Positions 25,030-34,251 of a stretch of DNA of 64,000 nt are shown here, piece after piece (positions within the stretch are counted from its first letter, which is position 1; each line of letters begins with the position of its first letter). The notes under the pieces are model-generated. The model did not search any database and was not told the DNA's origin. It saw nothing but the letters and a program-made list of their open reading frames with translations. The position numbers and the translations under genes are program-made. Origin of the DNA: JACVRW01 sp963739095 (GTDB lineage: Bacteria > Actinomycetota > Thermoleophilia > Solirubrobacterales > Thermoleophilaceae); assembly GCA_963739095.1 (NCBI GenBank), contig CAVTZF010000020.1, positions 1-64,000 of the forward strand, given 5' to 3'.

Positions 25030-25773
25030 CTAGATAGCGGTGCGGCCGCCGTCCGCGGCGACGGTGGCGCCGGTGACGTAGCTCGCCGCCGGCGAGACGA
25101 GGAAGGCGACGACCTCGGCGATTTCCTCGGGCTCCGAGGCGCGGTTCATCGCGGTCTTCTCTCCGAGCGCCTTGATGAACTCGGGGCCGGATGGGGTGGG
25201 CGTATAGACCGGGCCGGGCGCGATCGCGTTGACCCGCACGCCGCTGGGGCTGTACTCCGCAGCCCAAGAGCGCGTCATCGACGAGAGGCTCGCCTTCGTC
25301 GCTCCGTAGGCTGCGCCGCCCGTCATTCCGACGCTGGCCGCCATGCTGCTGACGTTGACGATGCTGCCCTTGCCTCTGGCCACCATCCCCGGGGCGATCG
25401 CGGCGACCAGGAGGAACGGGGCGCGGACATTGCCGGCGAACATGGCGTCGTAGGCCTCCACGTCGAAGTCGGCGGTGGGGCCCCACACGGAGATCCCGGC
25501 GTTGTTGACGAGGACGTCGACATCGCCCGCCTCGTCGGCCAGACGCCTAACGTCGGCCGGGTCAGTCAGGTCGGCGGCCATGAAGCGTGCCTTCCCGCCC
25601 GAGGCGGTGATCTCCTCGACTGTCTCGGAGCCGCGCGCGGCGTCACGGCCGTGCACGAGGACCTCGGCGCCGTCTCGGGCCAGCTCCATGGCGACCGCGC
25701 GACCGATGCCGGACGTCGCGCCGGTCACCAGCGCTCGCTGCCCCGCGAGGTTGATTCCGTTCATGGTGGACAT
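25030..25773 (-). CDS. Short-chain dehydrogenase/reductase
   Basis: 247 aa from the ATG at 25773, preceded by GGGAGCGTCAA; a 15-residue upstream extension is not protein-like. TGATSGIGRA, NNAGIS, Ser in NVSSMAASVG, catalytic YGATK and the cofactor-side VNAIAPGPVYTPT are all present, with the terminal VTGATVAADGG. A classical SDR, probably NADP(H)-linked from the Arg in HGRD after strand 2. The substrate is unknown. The divergent PucR gene is its closest regulator, but a link is only inferred. Confidence 0.92.
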   Translation of the reverse strand: MSTMNGINLAGQRALVTGATSGIGRAVAMELARDGAEVLVHGRDAARGSETVEEITASGGKARFMAADLTDPADVRRLADEAGDVDVLVNNAGISVWGPTADFDVEAYDAMFAGNVRAPFLLVAAIAPGMVARGKGSIVNVSSMAASVGMTGGAAYGATKASLSSMTRSWAAEYSPSGVRVNAIAPGPVYTPTPSGPEFIKALGEKTAMNRASEPEEIAEVVAFLVSPAASYVTGATVAADGGRTAI

Positions 25774-25887
25774 TTGACGCTCCCTGCTGGTTGGTCGAGT
25801 CGCCACCGAGCGTGCCACCGACAGCGGTCCGGGTCCTTAGCGAAATCTCCAATAGCTAGGCCGTTTGCTTGTACGATCCCACAGACG

Positions 25888-27153
25888 ATGTCGAGTTCCG
25901 CGAGGACCGCCGGCCCGCACCGCGACGCGGGCGATCAAGGGGAAGCGATCCGCCAGGTCGGCGAGGCGCTCGTCGCCCGCCACACCGAGATCGCCAGGGA
26001 GATGGTCGATCGGATTCTGGACGAGGTACCGGAGTACCGGCGCGCGCCGCCGGAGGTGACCGACGACGTCCTCGTTCTCTCGACAGCGACCGCCAAGCTG
26101 CTGGGACAGGCGTTCGCCGCCGGCTCCCGCGTAGAGCGTGAGGACGTGCCAATCGTGCGGGAGCACGCCGCACGACGCGTGCACCAGGGGGTCAGCCTCG
26201 AGGCGTTCCTACACGCCTATCGCGCCGCGCTGTTCGGCTACTGGGATGCGTGCGCCGAGGAGGCGTCTCGCCTTGATATCTCCCGCGAGGAAGGCCTCGC
26301 GCTCTCGCGCTTCGCGCTCGACGCGATCGACACCGTGACGACCCACGCCGCCGAGGCGTACCTGCGTGAGGAGACACGGGCGCGTACGCAGAGTGGGCGA
26401 GAGGCCCGAGATCTCGTCGAGCGTCTCATCCGCGGTCAGCCGATCGCCGACCACCGGCGCCACCCGGCGGCGCCTGGCCTGAACCCGACAGGACAGCTCG
26501 TGACCATCGTCGGACGGATCGACGAGACCACCCTGCCCGTCGGTGACGCGCTGCAGGTGGCCAGGGATGTGCTCGAGGAAGACATGTCGCTCGGCAAGGT
26601 CAGACCCCTCGTAGCGATCCGTCAGGGAGAGATCGTCCTCGTCGCCGCCGGCAGCTCATCGCCCGACAAGCGCGTAAGCCTTCGGGCGGCCCGCCAGCGG
26701 GCCCTCGACGAGCACGAGGTCGACATGCGCTACGGCGTCAGCCTTCCCTCGCCCGGCTTCGCAAGCGTGCAACAGGCTTATCGCGAGGCCGCCCTCTCGC
26801 TGTCCTACACGTCGGCGGTCCGGCCGATCGTGTCCCTCGACGACCTCTCCTCGCTGGAGTGCGCCCTTATCGGCGCGGACGCCACGACGAGAGCGGTGAT
26901 CGCCTCCAAGGGCAGCGAGCTGCAGGCGCTGTCGGCCGAGGAACTGTCGGTGGCCATCGAGACAATCCGTGCCTTCTCGGACGCCGACCTCAACGTCGCG
27001 CGTGCAGCGGAGCAGGTCCACGTCCATCCGAACACAGTGCGTTACCGCCTCGAGCGGATCGCTGCCACATGCGGCCACGACCCCCGCACCTTCGCGGGTC
27101 TCGTCGAGCTCCTCTGCATTCTGGAACTGATCGACGGGGATCCCCACACTTGA
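25888..27153 (+). CDS. PucR/CdaR-family transcriptional regulator
   Basis: 421 aa from the ATG at 25888. The N-terminal helical sensor resembles RsbRD-like domains (VGEALVARHTEIAREMVDRILDEVPEY, about 20-160), followed by a GGDEF-like central region (about 195-310) and the C-terminal PucR helix-turn-helix: LNVARAAEQVHVHPNTVRYRLERI (about 372-395). Such regulators usually control catabolic genes nearby. Divergent from the SDR gene by about 115 nt. Confidence 0.92.
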   Translation: MSSSARTAGPHRDAGDQGEAIRQVGEALVARHTEIAREMVDRILDEVPEYRRAPPEVTDDVLVLSTATAKLLGQAFAAGSRVEREDVPIVREHAARRVHQGVSLEAFLHAYRAALFGYWDACAEEASRLDISREEGLALSRFALDAIDTVTTHAAEAYLREETRARTQSGREARDLVERLIRGQPIADHRRHPAAPGLNPTGQLVTIVGRIDETTLPVGDALQVARDVLEEDMSLGKVRPLVAIRQGEIVLVAAGSSSPDKRVSLRAARQRALDEHEVDMRYGVSLPSPGFASVQQAYREAALSLSYTSAVRPIVSLDDLSSLECALIGADATTRAVIASKGSELQALSAEELSVAIETIRAFSDADLNVARAAEQVHVHPNTVRYRLERIAATCGHDPRTFAGLVELLCILELIDGDPHT

Positions 27154-27177
27154 CAAGTTATACGTGCCATGTAAACT
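27150..27177 (+). promoter_or_regulatory. Leaderless promoter of tetR copy B
   Basis: TTGACA, 16 nt, TAAACT, ending 6 nt before the ATG at 27184. The stretch overlaps the end of the PucR gene. It matches the 9608-9635 promoter in spacing and in most bases, including the AGTTATAC/GTAAACT inverted arms. Confidence 0.6.
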
Positions 27178-27183
27178 AGCGCC

Positions 27184-27804
27184 ATGACGTCAATAGCGTC
27201 TGCTCGGGACAGCGAGCGGCAGGAGCGGGTTCTGGCCGCGGCTCTGGAGGTGTTCGGGCGCTTCGGGTTCCGTAAGGCCTCGATGGACGAGATCGCACGG
27301 TCTGCCGGCATTTCGCGGCAGGGCCTGTATTTGCGCTTCGCGAACAAGGATGCGTTGTTCCGGGCCGCGGTGCGCCAGGAACTCGACACCGCGCTCGGCG
27401 ATGTTGCTCGCTGCTTGGATGAGGAAGGCGTTGGGCTGGAGCAACGGGTCGTCGGCGCGCTGGACGCTTGGCTGGGGCGTTACGTCGGTTCGATGCTGGC
27501 GCCCGATATCGGGAACATGCTGCAGGACCCGGCGATGCAGCTCGGCGACATGGTCGACCCGGCACGCGCCGCGTTCGACGCCCGGCTCGCTGGAGCGATT
27601 GCGGCTGCGATGTCCGAGAAGGACCGCAAGCGCCTGGGGGTGACCCCGGAGGAGATCGCCCGGACGCTGCATACGGTGGCCCAAGGCGCGAAATACCTGT
27701 CCAACCACTGGTCGGAGTCCCGGGAGCAGTGCAAAGCGCGGATGGCCGCCGCTGTGCGCGTGGTCTTCGCCGGTTTTGGCAGGACGGCGACAAGAACGCC
27801 ATGA
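27184..27804 (+). CDS. TetR-family regulator, copy B of the paralogous pair
   Basis: 206 aa, same length as the protein at 9642-10262. The HTH region FRKASMDEIARSAGISRQGLYLRFANK is identical; differences are scattered conservative changes in the ligand domain (for example LASDIGMLLQNPAMEL against LAPDIGNMLQDPAMQL). Promoter, start context and ending (ACGCCATGA, giving a 4-nt overlap with the next gene) are also shared. The downstream gene is unrelated: here a response regulator, there an SDR. Confidence 0.93.
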   Translation: MTSIASARDSERQERVLAAALEVFGRFGFRKASMDEIARSAGISRQGLYLRFANKDALFRAAVRQELDTALGDVARCLDEEGVGLEQRVVGALDAWLGRYVGSMLAPDIGNMLQDPAMQLGDMVDPARAAFDARLAGAIAAAMSEKDRKRLGVTPEEIARTLHTVAQGAKYLSNHWSESREQCKARMAAAVRVVFAGFGRTATRTP

Positions 27805-28586
27805 CCACGACAGACAGCTCTGCCCCGATCGCCGTTCTCCACAGCATCAGGCCACGGCGGCCGGCCGCGAAGGCGGCGGATTCGCCGGCCGTTAGGGTGC
27901 TGCTGGCGGACAGCCAGGCCCTGGTGCGCGCGGGGTTGCGGCTGCTGCTCGAGGACACTGAGCGCATCAGCGTCGTCGGCGAAGCGGCCAGCGGCGAGGA
28001 GGCGGTCGCGGTCGCCGGCCGGCTCCGGCCCGACGTGGCGCTGATCGACGCGACGCTACCCGGGCTGGACAGTCTCCAGGCGACCCGCCAGATCTCGTCC
28101 GAATCGGGAGTTGCGGTGATCCTCTTACTCGCATCCCAGGGCGACGAGCACAGCCTCCCGGCGCTCCGCGCCGGCGCCACCGGGCTGCTGCTCAAGGACA
28201 CCGAACCGGCCGAGCTCGTGCGTGCGGTCGAGACCCTCGCTCGAGGAGAAGCGCTCCTCTCGCCGTCCGTCGCGCGCCATCTGATCGACGAGCTGGCATC
28301 CCGGCCCGAGCCCGCTTCGCCGAGCTCCGACCTGCTCGATGAGCTGACCGCCCGCGAGCGCGAGGTGGTGGCCCTGGTCGGACACGGGCTCGGCAACGAC
28401 GAGATCGCCGAGCGCCTCGTCGTCAGCCTGGCCACCGCCAAGACCCACGTCAGCCGCGCGATGATCAAGCTCAATGCTCACGACCGGGCAAAGCTTGTGG
28501 TGTTCGCCTACGAGACGGGGCTCGTGCGCCCCCGCACCGACACAGCCACCCCCACCGCTACCAGTCGACCACTGGCGATCGCGTAG
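27801..28586 (+). CDS. NarL/LuxR-type response regulator, orphan
   Basis: 261 aa. A 30-residue basic/Ala leader, then a receiver domain: VRVLLADSQALVRAGL (acidic pocket D-S in place of the usual D-D), phospho-acceptor Asp in VALIDATLPGLD, and Lys in LLLKDTEPAEL. The C-terminal LuxR HTH reads LTAREREVVALVGHGLGNDEIAERLVVSLATAKTHVSRAMIKL (about 196-240). No histidine kinase lies nearby. Translationally coupled to tetR copy B by ATGA. Confidence 0.9.
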   Translation: MTTTDSSAPIAVLHSIRPRRPAAKAADSPAVRVLLADSQALVRAGLRLLLEDTERISVVGEAASGEEAVAVAGRLRPDVALIDATLPGLDSLQATRQISSESGVAVILLLASQGDEHSLPALRAGATGLLLKDTEPAELVRAVETLARGEALLSPSVARHLIDELASRPEPASPSSDLLDELTAREREVVALVGHGLGNDEIAERLVVSLATAKTHVSRAMIKLNAHDRAKLVVFAYETGLVRPRTDTATPTATSRPLAIA

Positions 28587-28593
28587 GCCGTGA

Positions 28594-28624
28594 AACCACC
28601 GGGCATCAATGGCCCGGTTTGGTT
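28594..28624 (+). terminator. Probable terminator after the response regulator
   Basis: CCGGGC/GCCCGG stem with a 7-nt loop, extended by AACCA/TGGTT across a two-T bulge, starting 8 nt after the stop. There is no clear T-run. The rest of the 176-nt gap before the next gene shows only its ribosome site. Confidence 0.45.
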
Positions 28625-28761
28625 GCGGAGCGGGCCTTCGCCTCCTGAACCCGAAGTCGCTTTCGTGCGTACCCGTTGGTTAGACGTGCGCGATCGTGAA
28701 GCACCTCCGTGCTTACGATCGGCGGACGGTCTGTCAAACCGCCCTCACAAGGAGTTCGCTC

Positions 28762-29331
28762 ATGCGTGGTCTGCAGTTGCCGTGGAGGGTCTTCCTGCTC
28801 GCCGCCTTGGCGTTGCTTGTCGTACCGGCCGTCGCGTCGGCCGCGAAGGGCTTCACAGAGCAAGTCGCCTCCGCGCGCTGGTCGACCCCGTTCCAGTGCC
28901 CGGATGGCTCCACGGCCGCCGACGGCCGCCTGATCGTGGAGACGGACAACTTCATCGAGGCGGGGACGACGCCTGACCCCAATCCGCCCCTCAGGGTCGG
29001 GTTCGTGGGCCAGTGTCCGGACGGCACCTTCAGTTGGGGTTTCGTACAGGCGGCGCCGACGCAGTTCGCCCCGAACCTCAAGAACGTAAGTGTCAGCGGC
29101 ACGTTCGCCAACGTGCGCGACAACCGGGGCGGGTTGCACACGGTTTCGGTCGACGCTGGCTGGACCGGGACCGGACCTGTCATGACCACGGTCAATGGGC
29201 CTGGCTCCAAGCGCAAGGAGCGCTCGGCGACCGCGACCGCGACGATCGTCTTCGACGGCACCACGCTCGTCAACGGCGCCGCCAACTTCCCGTTCCCCGC
29301 GCCGTTCATCCGAGTCGATACGGAGAAGTAG
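28762..29331 (+). CDS. Secreted protein of unknown function
   Basis: 189 aa from the ATG at 28762, with AAGGAG 8 nt before it. Signal peptide: RGLQLPWRVFLLAALALLVVPAVASAA, cleavage probably after ASA. The mature part looks beta-rich, with two short Cys-containing repeats (FQCPDGSTAADGR and GQCPDGTFSWGF) whose cysteines could pair. No enzyme motif. It is probably an extracytoplasmic small-domain protein; the family is not recognised. Confidence 0.75.
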   Translation: MRGLQLPWRVFLLAALALLVVPAVASAAKGFTEQVASARWSTPFQCPDGSTAADGRLIVETDNFIEAGTTPDPNPPLRVGFVGQCPDGTFSWGFVQAAPTQFAPNLKNVSVSGTFANVRDNRGGLHTVSVDAGWTGTGPVMTTVNGPGSKRKERSATATATIVFDGTTLVNGAANFPFPAPFIRVDTEK

Positions 29332-29374
29332 CTCAAGGCCCACTGCACCCGGGCCACAGCCTCCGTGAAGAGGC

Positions 29375-29404
29375 TTGCGCTGGGAGTCTATACCAAGTAT
29401 AGTA
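29375..29404 (+). promoter_or_regulatory. Predicted padR promoter with embedded inverted repeat
   Basis: TTGCGC, 18 nt, TATAGT, 30 nt before the PadR start. The perfect inverted repeat TATAC-CAA-GTATA (29389-29401) overlaps the spacer and the -10, a position suited to autorepression by PadR. Inference from position. Confidence 0.5.
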
Positions 29405-29433
29405 CTCAGTATGTTCATCCAGTGCAGTCGTTC

Positions 29434-30015
29434 ATGAGCGTTCCCCACGCCCTCCTTGCGCTGCTGAGCGACGGGCCGAAGTACGGCCTGCGGCTGCACA
29501 ACGAATTCGTGTCACGGACCGGCGAGGTCTGGCCGCTCAACGTCGGGCAGGTCTACACAACCCTGCAGCGCCTCGAACGGGACGGTCTCGTCGAAACCGA
29601 CGACGGGGAGAGCGAGCGCTCGCGGAAGCAGTACAGGATCACGTCCACAGGCGAGCGCCAGTTGGCCGAGTGGCTTCGCACCCCGCCCGACCTCGTGCCG
29701 CCCCCGCGCGACGAGCTCGTTATCAAGGTGCTGGTTGCGCTGCAGGTCCCCGGGATCGACATCCACGAGATCCTGCAGGTGCACCGCCGCCACGTGATCG
29801 AGACCATGCAGCGCTACACGCAGGTCAAGGCGGGGGCGGAGGAGGACGACGTGGCGTTGGCGCTCGCCGCCGATGCCGAGCTCTTCCGGCTCGAAGGGAT
29901 CATTCGCTGGCTTGATGCCGCCGACGTGCGCCTCAAGCAACGACCGACCCTCCCACCGGCCGCAGAGGCCGACGTGCCACTCGAACCAACTGACCCGATG
30001 GAGGTCACGCAATGA
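29434..30015 (+). CDS. PadR-family regulator of the downstream ABC transporter
   Basis: 193 aa from the ATG at 29434 (MSVPHALLALL is the canonical PadR opening; an upstream GTG at 29365 is not). Winged helix: LLSDGPKYGLRLHNEF..GEVWPLNVGQVYTTLQRLERDGLVE with wing SRKQYRITSTGERQL, then a helical dimerisation domain. Start/stop overlap (ATGA) with the ATPase gene. PadR-LolD-FtsX is a common actinobacterial operon in which PadR represses the transporter. Confidence 0.92.
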   Translation: MSVPHALLALLSDGPKYGLRLHNEFVSRTGEVWPLNVGQVYTTLQRLERDGLVETDDGESERSRKQYRITSTGERQLAEWLRTPPDLVPPPRDELVIKVLVALQVPGIDIHEILQVHRRHVIETMQRYTQVKAGAEEDDVALALAADAELFRLEGIIRWLDAADVRLKQRPTLPPAAEADVPLEPTDPMEVTQ

Positions 30016-30728
30016 CCAGCGCCCTCGAACTGCGCCGGGTATCGAAGGTCTACGGCTCGGGGGCGACGGAGGTGCGCGCGCTCTGCGACGTGGATCTCTC
30101 CGTCGCGCGCGGAGAGCTGGTCGCAGTCATGGGGCCGAGCGGCTCCGGCAAGAGCACGCTCCTGACGATTGCCGGCAGCCTCGAGGAGGCAACAAGCGGC
30201 CAGGTGCTCGTCGACGGCGTCGACCTCGCCGGTATCTCGCGCTCAGATCAGGCGAGGATGCGACGCCGGTCGATCGGTTATGTCTTCCAGGACTTCAATC
30301 TGCTCCCAGGGCTGACGGCAGTCGAGAACGTCACCCTGCCGCTCGAGCTCGACGGCATCGGCGCCAAAGCCGCCCGTGCGACGGGACTGGAGGCGATGAA
30401 GCAACTCGACATCGCAGACCACGCCGACTGCTTCGCCGATGAGTTGTCGGGCGGCGAGCGCCAGCGGGTTGCGATCACGCGGGCGATCGTCGGCGAACGC
30501 GGACTGCTGCTCGCCGACGAGCCCACCGGCGCTCTCGACTCTGTGAACGGCGAGGCAGTCATGCGCCTGCTGCGGGCCGCGACGCGCCGGGGGGTCGCCG
30601 GTGTCGTCGTAACCCACGAGGCGCACCTCGCGTCATGGGCCGACCGCGTCGTCTTCCTGCGTGATGGCCATGTGGTCGACCAGACGGTTGCGCCGCCCGG
30701 CCCGGAGTCGCTCCTCGCAGCCCGGTGA
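30012..30728 (+). CDS. ABC transporter ATPase, LolD/MacB type
   Basis: 238 aa. Walker A GPSGSGKST (about 40-48), Q-loop VFQDFNLLPGLTAVENV, signature LSGGERQRVAITRAI, Walker B LLLADEPTGALD, and the H-loop VTHEAH. The VFQDFNLLP segment is diagnostic of the LolD/MacB/FtsE subfamily, which powers mechanotransmission-type FtsX permeases. It pairs with the permease 6 nt downstream. Confidence 0.95.
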   Translation: MTSALELRRVSKVYGSGATEVRALCDVDLSVARGELVAVMGPSGSGKSTLLTIAGSLEEATSGQVLVDGVDLAGISRSDQARMRRRSIGYVFQDFNLLPGLTAVENVTLPLELDGIGAKAARATGLEAMKQLDIADHADCFADELSGGERQRVAITRAIVGERGLLLADEPTGALDSVNGEAVMRLLRAATRRGVAGVVVTHEAHLASWADRVVFLRDGHVVDQTVAPPGPESLLAAR

Positions 30729-30734
30729 CGGGCG

Positions 30735-33314
30735 ATGACGGCGCTTGCTCACCGCTCCACGCTGCGACGGCCGGCGAATGGCGGCGTTGCCGCGCGGCGC
30801 GCGGTCGTGAGGTGGGCCTGGCGCTTGTTCCGCCGCGAGTGGCGCCAGCAGATCCTGGTGATCGCTCTCCTCACCGTCGCGGCAGCGGCCGCGATCGCCA
30901 GCGTCACGATCGCCTACAACTCGGGTTCCGCGGACGACGCCGAGTTCGGCTCCGCCAATCATCTGCTCCGCTTCGACGGCGCCGATCCGACCCGGCTCGA
31001 GGCGGGTCTCGCCGCCGCCCGGGAAGGGTTCGGGACGATCGAGGTCATCGGCCACCGCTCGCTGCGCGTCCCCGGCAGCGTCGACCCGGTCGAGTTCCGC
31101 TCCCAGGATCCGCGTGGCCGATACGGGGACGGACGGCTTGCGCTCCGCCGAGGCAGCCACCCGGCAGGTCCGGGCCAGGTCGCCGTCACCGACGGCGTGG
31201 CCACGCTCCTCGGACTCGAGATCGGGGACTCACTCGCCCTCGACGGGCGTCGTCGGACAGTCGTCGGCATCGTCGAGAACCCAGGTGACCTGGGCGACGA
31301 GTTCGCGCTCGTCTCTCCCTCGTCCGCGGGAGCACCGGACCGGGTGACGGTCTTGGTCGACGCCGACGCCCACTCGGTCGGCGCCTTCATGGATGCGCCC
31401 GCCAGCGCCCGGTTCGACTTGGCGGGGTTAGAGGCTCGGCAGAGCAACCGGGGGGCAGACGCCCTGGCCATGTTCTCGGTGGCCACCGTCTTCCTGCTCC
31501 TGGCCACGCTGGTGGCCGCGGCGGGCTTTGCCGTCATCGCGCAGCGACGGCTCCGCCAGCTCGGCGCGCTGGCAGCGATAGGCGCGACCGAGAAGCACCT
31601 GCGGCTCGTGCTGCTGACCAATGGCGCGGTCGTCGGCGCGATCGGCGCACTGCTGGGGGCGATCGTGGGTCTCGCCATCTGGCTCGCGCTCGTCCCGACG
31701 CTCGAGCCCGCGGTCGGCCATCGCATCGACCCGCTGAGCCTGCCCTGGACCCTGCTGGCCGCGATCGTCCTCGTCGCAGTCCTCGGGGCAACCGCCGCCG
31801 CCTGGTGGCCGGGGCGAGTGGTCGCCCGCATCCCCGTCACGCTCGCGCTTTCGGCGCGACCGCCGAGGCCGAGGGCCACACACCACTCGACGATCGTCGC
31901 CGCGGTGTTGGTCGCGGCGGGAATCGGCAGCCTCGTGTTCTCGGGCCGAGACAGCGAGCCTCTGATCGTCGCCGGGATCTTGGCGACGATCGTCGGCACC
32001 CTGCTCCTGGGTCCACCGGCGATCCGCCTCTTTGCCCGGGCCGCCGGCCGCGCCCCGCTCACCGCGCGCCTGGCATTGCGAGACCTCGCCCGCTACCAGG
32101 CCCGCTCAGGGGCGGCACTCGCTGCGATCACTCTGGCGCTCGGGATCGCAGCGGCGATCGTGATAGTCGCGGCGGCCGAGGAGAAGCAGTCAGCAGGCCA
32201 ACCGCCCAACCTGTCCGACCGCCAGATCCGCGTGTACGCGGGTGCAACGTACGCTCCGGAGGTCGTCCCGATCCAGGCGCCAGCCGAGCTCGAAAGAATG
32301 GCTGGGCGAGTCCGCGAGCTCGCTGTAAGTCTCGACGACGCGGCCGTGATCCCACTCCACAACGCCTACCAACCAGGGATCCGGCCCACGGCCAGGGACG
32401 GCACCCGAGAACGTCTCACGGGAGTTCTCGCACGGAAGATCGATGACCCGGACAGCCAGCGCTGGTCACGGCGGGCAATGACCTGCTTCGGCCCGGCCGC
32501 CTGCTACGTCTGGGAATCGCGCCTCTACGTCGCCACGCCCGCCCTGCTCGGGTACCTCGGAATCGACCCCGCCGCGGTCGATCCAAGCACCGACTTCCTG
32601 GCCGACCGGTCCGTCCCGGCCGACGAGCTCGTGATCGCCAGCGAACAGCCGAAGTTCGGGACACGCAGAGAACCAAAGGTGACCGAACATGCCGTCACGA
32701 ACGTCCAGAGGATCGACAGCCGGAAGCTCTTCGGCTCTCCGGAGGCGGAACCCGGCCTTGCGCCGACCTCGTTCATCACGCTCGACGGTCTTCGCCGCCG
32801 CGGCTGGAGACAAATCCCGTCCGGCTGGCTCGTCGAGTCGAGTCGGCCTTTGACGAGCGAGCAGATCGCTGGTGCCCGCGAGCTCGCGGCCGACGCCGGC
32901 CTAACGATCGAGGCACAGCGCGAGCCCACCTCCCAAGCGAAGCTCAGCGCAATCGCGATCGCCGCGGGCGCCCTCCTGGCGCTCGCGATCCTTGCCATGA
33001 CCGTCGGGCTGATCCGCTCAGAGACTGCTCGCGACCTCCGCACCCTGACCGCGGCCGGAGCCACGAGCAGGGTCCGCCGGACGCTGACGGCCACTACCGC
33101 CGGCGGGCTCGCCTTCCTGGGCGCGCTCCTCGGGGTCGCGGGCGCCTATGTCGTGGTCGTGGCGACATACCTCGACGACCTCGGCCATCTCAGTCGGATC
33201 CCGGTGCTTTACCTCGTCCTCATGGTCGTGGGGGTCCCGTGCGCGGCCATCGCGGGCGGTTGGTTGCTCGCCGGCCGCGAGCCGCCCGCCATCGCCCGGC
33301 CCGCTATCGAGTAA
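30735..33314 (+). CDS. FtsX-like ABC permease (MacB-type), large
   Basis: 859 aa. Layout: N-terminal TM (about 33-53), a long extracytoplasmic domain (about 55-235), three TMs with FtsX signature (AMFSVATVFLLLATLVAAAGFAVIAQRRLRQLGALAAIGATEKHL), further TMs to about 480, a second extracytoplasmic domain (about 490-730) with two Cys close together (TCFGPAACYVWE), and a second FtsX block at the C-terminus (VGLIRSETARDLRTLTAAGATSRVRR). The double FtsX arrangement is usual in actinobacterial members of about 800 aa. The substrate is unknown; candidates are peptides or lipoprotein-related cargo. Confidence 0.93.
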   Translation: MTALAHRSTLRRPANGGVAARRAVVRWAWRLFRREWRQQILVIALLTVAAAAAIASVTIAYNSGSADDAEFGSANHLLRFDGADPTRLEAGLAAAREGFGTIEVIGHRSLRVPGSVDPVEFRSQDPRGRYGDGRLALRRGSHPAGPGQVAVTDGVATLLGLEIGDSLALDGRRRTVVGIVENPGDLGDEFALVSPSSAGAPDRVTVLVDADAHSVGAFMDAPASARFDLAGLEARQSNRGADALAMFSVATVFLLLATLVAAAGFAVIAQRRLRQLGALAAIGATEKHLRLVLLTNGAVVGAIGALLGAIVGLAIWLALVPTLEPAVGHRIDPLSLPWTLLAAIVLVAVLGATAAAWWPGRVVARIPVTLALSARPPRPRATHHSTIVAAVLVAAGIGSLVFSGRDSEPLIVAGILATIVGTLLLGPPAIRLFARAAGRAPLTARLALRDLARYQARSGAALAAITLALGIAAAIVIVAAAEEKQSAGQPPNLSDRQIRVYAGATYAPEVVPIQAPAELERMAGRVRELAVSLDDAAVIPLHNAYQPGIRPTARDGTRERLTGVLARKIDDPDSQRWSRRAMTCFGPAACYVWESRLYVATPALLGYLGIDPAAVDPSTDFLADRSVPADELVIASEQPKFGTRREPKVTEHAVTNVQRIDSRKLFGSPEAEPGLAPTSFITLDGLRRRGWRQIPSGWLVESSRPLTSEQIAGARELAADAGLTIEAQREPTSQAKLSAIAIAAGALLALAILAMTVGLIRSETARDLRTLTAAGATSRVRRTLTATTAGGLAFLGALLGVAGAYVVVVATYLDDLGHLSRIPVLYLVLMVVGVPCAAIAGGWLLAGREPPAIARPAIE

Positions 33315-33356
33315 CCACCGTGAACTCTCCTCCACACGCCGCTCGAAGCGCGAGCG

Positions 33357-33695
33357 TCAGTCCCGCGACGTGAGCATCAGCCCAAATGGGCTTCCCTCGG
33401 AGTCCTTGCAGACGGCGGATGCGCTGCCCGGATGGACCACGCTGCCGCCGAGCGCCTCTACCTGCTCCAGCGCCCCGGCCAGATCGTCTACGGCGAAGTA
33501 GGGGAGGGAGAAGGAGTCGCCGGGCCCGCGACCACGCGCATGGAGCCCAACCGGCGGGATCGCTGAGTGTGTTTGCCAGCCCTCCGCGTCGTGTCTGGGC
33601 TCGAGCGGGGTTCCGAGCAGAGCGGCCCAGAAGCGTCGAGCCCGCTCGGGGTCATCCGCGGGAAACTCGATCAACGACAGCCGCGCGCCGGGCAC
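33357..33695 (-). CDS. VOC (glyoxalase-like) family protein
   Basis: 112 aa, GTG start. It opens with the paired beta-alpha-beta unit ARLSLIEFPADDPERARRFWAALLGTPLEPR and continues LPYFAVDDLAGALEQVEALGGSVVHPG, ending in a SPFGLMLT strand. The first-strand metal ligand of true glyoxalases is replaced (Glu in LIEFP remains), so enzymatic activity is uncertain. It follows the STAS gene on the same strand at 36 nt. Confidence 0.85.
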   Translation of the reverse strand: MPGARLSLIEFPADDPERARRFWAALLGTPLEPRHDAEGWQTHSAIPPVGLHARGRGPGDSFSLPYFAVDDLAGALEQVEALGGSVVHPGSASAVCKDSEGSPFGLMLTSRD

Positions 33696-33731
33696 CAGCA
33701 GACCTTCATCGACTCGGGGCGCGGGGCGGCG

Positions 33732-34091
33732 TCAAGGTCGCACCCCGAAGCTGGCCAAGGCCTCATCCAAGCGGCCGAACGAATGGAAGCTGTGACTGAG
33801 GCCGGTGAGCACGAACACTCTCCATACCATCGCATTGGGGCGAATCAGGGCGAGCTGGGCGCCGCGCTCGGCCGTGTCACCCAGACCCCGAATAAGCACC
33901 CGGAGCATCGTAGAGTCCAGAAAGCTCACACCTCTGAGGTCGATGACCAACTGTGGTCTATCGGCACCGATCGCATCACCCAGCGCCAACTCGACCTGTG
34001 TGGCGTTCGATCGGTCGAAGGCTCCGTCCAGCGTGAGGACCTCTGCGAGGTCGCCCGCTGGCTGAGAGCTACAGCAGCCCTGATGAGACAT
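33732..34091 (-). CDS. STAS-domain anti-sigma factor antagonist
   Basis: 119 aa. STAS fold with the phosphorylatable serine in VSFLDSTMLRVL (Ser60), the motif recognised by RsbW/SpoIIAB-like kinases. The N-terminus has two adjacent cysteines (GCCSS). It would release a sigma factor by binding its anti-sigma factor. No cognate anti-sigma kinase or sigma factor is in the window. Confidence 0.88.
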   Translation of the reverse strand: MSHQGCCSSQPAGDLAEVLTLDGAFDRSNATQVELALGDAIGADRPQLVIDLRGVSFLDSTMLRVLIRGLGDTAERGAQLALIRPNAMVWRVFVLTGLSHSFHSFGRLDEALASFGVRP

Positions 34092-34251
34092 GGGCCGCCC
34101 CCTTCGGTGGCGCTTTGCTTTGGATCCGGGGAGGCTATGAAGCGCCTGACGTAACCGGCTCGGTTCCTTTCAGCGTACCCCTATCAGCGCAGCGCACACA
34201 AAGGAGTCCGGCCCGCTGGCAAATCACTGCCCGACAATTAGACTCGCCCGC

